Source: JAIBJN01 sp035461525 (GTDB lineage Bacteria > Actinomycetota > Thermoleophilia > Gaiellales > Gaiellaceae). From it: DNA of 15,429 nucleotides. The stretch spans positions 1-15,429 of the forward strand of contig DATHVD010000116.1 of NCBI GenBank assembly GCA_035461525.1, given 5' to 3'. The notes beneath the pieces are model-generated. The model was given only the letters and a program-made list of their open reading frames with translations, made no database searches and was not told where the DNA came from. Shown piece by piece: positions 12,271 to 15,429 of this stretch; the first letter of the stretch is position 1; each line of letters begins with the position of its first letter. Position numbers and translations under genes: made by a program.

Positions 12271-12419
12271 GGCGAGGCGTCAGGTCTTCTGACTCGGGGC
12301 TCCCTCCTCCGCCGCCTTCCCGGCCCCACGGGCCAGTGGCGTCTCGGCGCAGGAGCTTCTCCCCTCACAGCGGCGGGACCGTGCCGGATTCGCACCGGAC
12401 TTCCCTCGTCCGCCTCGCC
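12271..12419 (-). ncRNA. Cobalamin riboswitch
   Basis: On the minus strand the conserved blocks of the cobalamin (AdoCbl-type) riboswitch appear in order: CCGGTGCGAATCCGGCAC, CCCGCCGCTGTGA, GCCACTGG, GGGAAGGC, and a final AGAAGACCTGACGCC. The closing stem P1 is perfect over 9 bp: GGCGAGGCG (12419-12411) with CGCCTCGCC (12279-12271). It precedes the DUF4430 lipoprotein gene by 32 nt. No U-rich terminator follows. TTCCCCT just downstream can pair imperfectly with the AGGAGGAA of the ribosome binding site, so control by blocking translation when cobalamin is plentiful is the likeliest mode. This sets the whole lipoprotein-ECF operon under cobalamin repression. Confidence 0.95.
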
Positions 12420-12436
12420 TTCTTCTGTCGCGCGGG

Positions 12437-12466
12437 AGCATACCGCGCCGCGCGGCCGGCGGTCAG
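12437..12466 (-). promoter_or_regulatory. Promoter of the cobalamin-uptake operon
   Basis: CTGACC (12466-12461) and TATGCT (12442-12437) form a -35/-10 pair with 18-nt spacing on the minus strand. Transcription would start near 12430, about 10 nt before riboswitch stem P1. Confidence 0.6.
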
Positions 12467-12484
12467 GGGCGCTTTGAGCCCCTG
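12464..12484. other. Perfect hairpin at the edge of the operon promoter
   Basis: CAGGGGC (12464-12470) and GCCCCTG (12478-12484) pair perfectly around GCTTTGA. The inverted repeat touches the -35 box of the cobalamin operon promoter, so it could be a regulator site. The rest of the interval to 12696 shows a small GCTA-N6-TAGC repeat near 12523-12536 and no gene. Confidence 0.4.
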
Positions 12485-12682
12485 GCAGGCCGCCTGTCTG
12501 GGGGCCACCCCGGACCACCACCCGCTATGAGCGTAGCCGGAAAGACCGCGCGCGTGTGAAACGCGCTGCGCCGAAAGCGTGACCAAGGCGCGACGAACCC
12601 ATGCCCGCGGCCCGCACTGACGAAGGGCGACGAGGCTCGGCGCGGCGGCCGGGTTCCGGGCCGGCCTCCTGGCGGGCGTCGA

Positions 12683-12688
12683 TAGGCT
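12683..12688 (+). promoter_or_regulatory. -10-like box TAGGCT, leaderless candidate for the VanZ-family gene
   Basis: TAGGCT lies 8 nt before the GTG at 12697. No ribosome binding site and no clear -35 box are visible. Confidence 0.35.
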
Positions 12689-12696
12689 GGGCGGCC

Positions 12697-13044
12697 GTGA
12701 CCAGAGGGCGTGCGAACCGGTGGCTTCCCGTCCTCCTGTGGGCCGGGCTGATCTTCGCGCTCTCCTCCGTCCCCGGGCTCGGCACCGGGCTCGGGACGTG
12801 GGATCTCGCGCTCCGCAAGCTCGCGCACGTCGCCGAGTACGCCGTGCTCGGCGCGCTCCTCCAGCGGGCGCTCGCGCGCGAGCCGCTCGCGTTCGTCCTC
12901 GGCTCGGGGTACGCGGTCACGGACGAGATCCACCAGGCCTTCGTCTCGGGGCGGCAGGGCTCGGCGCTGGACTGGCTGATCGACACGGTCGGCGTCGCGA
13001 TCGGCGTCTTCCTCTATTCGCGCTGGGCGGAGTCGCGGGCATGA
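12697..13044 (+). CDS. VanZ-family membrane protein
   Basis: This 115-residue integral membrane protein is of the VanZ-like family; VanZ itself gives low-level teicoplanin resistance, while most relatives have no known role. The family pattern is clear: a first helix ending in ALSSVPG (residues 20-26), RKLAHVAEYAVLGALL (41-56), then GYAVTDEIHQAFVSGRQGSALDWLIDTVG (68-96), followed by a last helix. The Asp-Glu-x-x-Gln and Ser-Gly-Arg residues conserved in the family are all present. GTG 12697 is chosen because the in-frame ATG at 12601 would add 32 residues of low-complexity Arg/Gly/Ser sequence before the first helix; TAGGCT lies 8 nt before the GTG. Its stop overlaps the next start (ATGA). 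No glycopeptide-resistance genes are nearby, so a resistance role is not indicated. Confidence 0.88.
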   Translation: MTRGRANRWLPVLLWAGLIFALSSVPGLGTGLGTWDLALRKLAHVAEYAVLGALLQRALAREPLAFVLGSGYAVTDEIHQAFVSGRQGSALDWLIDTVGVAIGVFLYSRWAESRA

Positions 13045-13520
13045 GGATGCTCGCGATCGACCTGGACGCGCTCGGCGACACGCGGCATCTCTGGCGGGAC
13101 TTCGTCGACGATGCGGCCCGCCGCTTCGCCTCGATCGCCGTACTCGAGCCTGCCTCGCTGCCGGAGGACCGGGCGGCGGCTGCGGCGGAGCTCGACCGCT
13201 GGGCGGACGCGGGCGTCGGCGACTGGCGAAACGCCCTGGCGCGCTTCGCGGAGGATCGGGCGCCCGTTTACCTGCGCCCGAGCGCTGAGGCGAGCGCGTC
13301 CCTGCGGGCGCTCGCGAACGCCGGCGTCCGGATCGGCGTCTTCACCGACGCGCCGGAGGAGCTGGCCAGGATCGCCCTGACCCAGCTCGGCGCCGCGCGG
13401 CACGTCACCGCCGTCGAGACGGGCGCGGGAGCGCGCGAGCGGCTCCTGGAGCGGCTGGGGGGCGAGGCGGCGGTCGCCGCGAGCCGCGAAGACCTCCTCC
13501 GGTTGGCTGCCGGCAGCTGA
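13041..13520 (+). CDS. HAD-like protein with degenerate active site
   Basis: This 159-residue soluble protein has the layout of a small HAD-superfamily protein. Motif I is AIDLDAL with Asp7 and Asp9; motif II is GVFTDAPEE, with Thr about two thirds into the chain, followed by a helix and QLGAARHVTAVETG, as in phosphatases of the family. The usual motif III lysine and the motif IV acidic pair (GD..D) are not evident; the corresponding end reads AVAASREDLL. It may therefore bind phosphate without being an efficient phosphatase, or it may have a different function. The ATG overlaps the VanZ-family stop by 4 nt, so the two are co-translated. The family call rests on motif order and is moderate. 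Confidence 0.6.
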   Translation: MRMLAIDLDALGDTRHLWRDFVDDAARRFASIAVLEPASLPEDRAAAAAELDRWADAGVGDWRNALARFAEDRAPVYLRPSAEASASLRALANAGVRIGVFTDAPEELARIALTQLGAARHVTAVETGAGARERLLERLGGEAAVAASREDLLRLAAGS

Positions 13521-13530
13521 GCGGGGCGAC

Positions 13531-13536
13531 TAGGAT
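13531..13536 (+). promoter_or_regulatory. -10-like box TAGGAT upstream of the small coiled-coil gene
   Basis: TAGGAT lies 9 nt before the ATG at 13546. GGGAG directly abuts the ATG, too close for a normal ribosome binding site, so a nearly leaderless transcript is possible. Confidence 0.3.
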
Positions 13537-13545
13537 CAGAGGGAG

Positions 13546-13773
13546 ATGCCCACCGACCCGAAGCTTCTCGACGACCGCCAGCTCGACGCGATCCTGGAGC
13601 GCCTCGACAGGCTCTGCGACGAGGTGCACGCGCTCAACCGACGGCTCGACTCGCACGACGGCCTCCTCCGGATCTCGCACGAGCTCGGAGCCCTGAACGA
13701 GTCGCTGCAGGCGCTCGCCTACGCCGCGCTCGGTCAGCAGGGCCCACAGGTCCGCCGCCGCCGCCGCGCCTGA
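13546..13773 (+). CDS. Small coiled-coil protein, unknown function
   Basis: This 75-residue hypothetical protein is soluble and mostly helical. Residues 10-35 (RQLDAILERLDRLCDEVHALNRRLD) show a heptad-like spacing of Leu, Ile and Val expected of a coiled coil. A second helix holds LGALNESLQALAYAAL, and the chain ends in a very basic tail of six arginines, which might bind nucleic acid or the membrane. No family is recognised. It starts 25 nt after the HAD-like gene on the same strand and may be read from its own TAGGAT box. Its stop is 21 nt from the convergent end of hppA. Confidence 0.6.
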   Translation: MPTDPKLLDDRQLDAILERLDRLCDEVHALNRRLDSHDGLLRISHELGALNESLQALAYAALGQQGPQVRRRRRA

Positions 13774-13794
13774 GCCCGGCCCGCCCGGGGGCGG

Positions 13795-15429
13795 CTAGCC
13801 GTGGATCGAGGCGAGGATCGGGATCAGGAGGATCGCCACGATGTTGGCGATCTTGATCATCGGGTTGATCGCCGGGCCGGCGGTGTCCTTGTACGGGTCG
13901 CCGACGGTGTCGCCCGTGACGGCGGCGGCGTGGGCCTCGGAGCCCTTGCCGCCGAAGGCGCCGTCCTCGATCAGCTTCTTCGCGTTGTCCCAGGCGCCGC
14001 CGCCCGAGGTCATCGCGATGGCGAGGAAGATGCCCGTGACGATCGTGCCGATCAGGAGCCCGCCGAGCGCCTCCGGGCTGATCAGCCCGACGACGATCGG
14101 CACGCCGACCGGGATGAGGGCGGGCAGGAGCATGCGCCTGATCGCCGAGCGGGTGACGATGTCGACGGCGCGGCTGTAGTCCGGCCGGCCGGTGCCCTCG
14201 AGGATGCCGGGGATCTCGCGGAACTGGCGGCGCACCTCGGTCACGACGAGGCCGCCCACGCGTCCCACGGCCTGCATGGCGAGCGAGGCGAAGAGGAACG
14301 GCATGAGGCCTCCGATGAAGAGGCCCGCGATCACCCACGGGTTCGTGAGGTCGAAATCCGCGGCGATGCCCTCGTCTCCGAGCCCCCGCGCGTACTCGTC
14401 GAAGAGGATGAGGGCGGCGAGGCCGGCGGAGCCGATCGCATAGCCTTTCGTGACGGCCTTCGTCGTGTTGCCGACGGCGTCGAGCGGGTCCGTGATCGCG
14501 CGCACGGACTCGTCGAGGTCGGCCATCTCTGCGATGCCGCCCGCGTTGTCGGTCACGGGGCCGTAGGCGTCGAGGGCGACGATGAGGCCGGTCATCGAGA
14601 GCTGCGCCATCACGGCGACGCCGATCCCGTAGAGGTTGTCGGTGATCTCGTAGGCGGCGACGATCCCGACGGCGATGACGAGCACGGGGAGCGCCGTCGC
14701 CTGCATCCCGACGGCCAGGCCCTCGATGATGTTGGTCGCGTGCCCCGTCTGCGACGAGCGCGAGATCGACTTGACGGGGCCCCAGCGCGTGCCGGTGTAG
14801 TACTCAGTGATGGCGACGAGCGCGAAGGTGATGCCGAGACCGATGAGGGCCGCCGCGTAGAGCTCGCCGAAGCTGAACGGGCCGTCGTCGAACGCCATCG
14901 TCACGGGGATGAACCCGATGGCGGCGAGGACGACCGAGACGATCACGGCCATGTAGAGAGCGGCCATGATCGAGCCTCCCGGCCGGACGCGGGCGAACCA
15001 GACGCCGATCACGGAGGCGAGGATCGAGACGCCGCCGAGGGCGAGCGGGTAGAGCGGGAGCCCGCCCGCGGGGAAGGCGGTGCCGAGGAGCATGACCGCG
15101 ACGGCCGTGACCGCGTAGGTCTCGAAGAGGTCGGCGGCCATGCCGGCGCAGTCGCCGACGTTGTCGCCGACGTTGTCGGCGATCACCGCCGGGTTGCGCG
15201 GGTCGTCCTCGGGGATGCCGGCCTCGATCTTGCCGACGAGGTCGGCGCCCACGTCGGCGGCCTTCGTGTAGATCCCGCCGCCGAGCCGCGCGAAGACCGA
15301 GATGAGGGAGCCGCCGAAGGCGAGCCCGACGAGGTCGTCGATCGCATCGTCCTGCGAGACGTCGAACCAGCTCGTGAGGACGCCGTAGTAGCCGGCGACG
15401 CCGAGGAGCCCCAGCCCCACGACGAGGAG
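13795..15429 (-). CDS. hppA: Membrane-bound proton-translocating pyrophosphatase, K+-independent type (5' partial)
   Basis: About 544 C-terminal residues are visible; the frame is open to the window edge, so the N-terminal helices are outside. The enzyme hydrolyses pyrophosphate and pumps H+ across the cytoplasmic membrane. The substrate block GGGIYTKAADVGADLVGK and DNVGDNVGDCAGMAADLFETY carry the Mg-PPi-binding Asp and Lys residues, and the second set GGAWDNAKKLIEDG and GDTVGDPYKDTAGPA lies near the C terminus. In VGNTTKAVTKGYAIG, Lys (codon 14458-14460) and Thr (14449-14451) occupy the positions that are Ala and Gly in K+-dependent enzymes, marking it as K+-independent and almost surely a proton pump. 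Known lengths (650-800 residues) imply roughly a quarter is missing. It is convergent with the coiled-coil gene. Confidence 0.96.
   Translation of the reverse strand, partial: LLVVGLGLLGVAGYYGVLTSWFDVSQDDAIDDLVGLAFGGSLISVFARLGGGIYTKAADVGADLVGKIEAGIPEDDPRNPAVIADNVGDNVGDCAGMAADLFETYAVTAVAVMLLGTAFPAGGLPLYPLALGGVSILASVIGVWFARVRPGGSIMAALYMAVIVSVVLAAIGFIPVTMAFDDGPFSFGELYAAALIGLGITFALVAITEYYTGTRWGPVKSISRSSQTGHATNIIEGLAVGMQATALPVLVIAVGIVAAYEITDNLYGIGVAVMAQLSMTGLIVALDAYGPVTDNAGGIAEMADLDESVRAITDPLDAVGNTTKAVTKGYAIGSAGLAALILFDEYARGLGDEGIAADFDLTNPWVIAGLFIGGLMPFLFASLAMQAVGRVGGLVVTEVRRQFREIPGILEGTGRPDYSRAVDIVTRSAIRRMLLPALIPVGVPIVVGLISPEALGGLLIGTIVTGIFLAIAMTSGGGAWDNAKKLIEDGAFGGKGSEAHAAAVTGDTVGDPYKDTAGPAINPMIKIANIVAILLIPILASIHG

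Noticed and set aside
12463..12986. Minus-strand ORFs opposite the VanZ-family gene
   Set aside because: They are antisense shadows with Arg/Pro/Ser-rich composition; the plus strand encodes a recognisable VanZ-family protein.
13774..13794. Terminator between the convergent coiled-coil gene and hppA
   Set aside because: The 21-nt gap is a run of G and C with no balanced stem and no U tract.
1..15429. CRISPR array, insertion-sequence transposase, rRNA or replication origin
   Set aside because: No regularly spaced repeats, transposase motifs, rRNA sequence or DnaA-box clusters were found by eye.

Overview
The window comes from a high-GC Gram-positive chromosome, most likely an actinomycete of the class Thermoleophilia or a near relative. 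The grounds are very high GC with strong third-position bias, many GTG starts, a tRNA without encoded CCA, TAnnnT -10 boxes placed 6-9 nt before start codons, an Eis-type acetyltransferase, a K+-independent type membrane pyrophosphatase and intergenic palindromes built on GGTGCC/GGCACC. The class assignment is inference from pattern recognition, with no marker gene to settle it.

Region 1 (1-3370) looks like the end of an integrated element. It holds the C-terminal catalytic part of a tyrosine recombinase, a gene-poor stretch, a DUF4304-like protein, a tiny membrane protein, an orphan Imm10-family immunity protein and a class I methyltransferase. It has visibly lower GC and mixed gene orientations. 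Four copies of an intergenic repeat (TGCGCCAGCG...) each lie just 3' of an ORF stop, so the region reads as a row of gene-plus-repeat modules. It ends at the 3' end of a tRNA-Val(GAC) gene, a classic integration target. That tRNA carries C instead of the near-universal U at position 33.

Region 2 (3371-8367, all minus strand) is ordinary chromosome. A pcrA/uvrD-type helicase is followed by an eis-like acetyltransferase (4-nt overlap), a secreted M23 peptidase and a six-helix membrane protein (4-nt overlap), whose last codons overlap the tRNA-Val gene. The 309 bp upstream of pcrA hold three near-perfect palindromes with one shared core and different but self-complementary arms.

Region 3 (8368-12466, minus strand) is the most coherent system: a promoter, a cobalamin riboswitch, a small DUF4430 lipoprotein, then EcfT, a fused double ATPase EcfA-EcfA, and an S component of the CbrT-like type, ending with a stand-alone CinA-type domain protein. 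It is best read as a cobalamin-repressed ECF importer for corrinoids with its own surface lipoprotein, which is unusual because ECF importers are normally described without a substrate-capturing lipoprotein.

Region 4 (12697-15429) has a VanZ-family protein translationally coupled to a degenerate HAD-like protein, a small coiled-coil protein, and, convergent to them, the C-terminal three quarters of a proton-pumping membrane pyrophosphatase that runs off the right edge.
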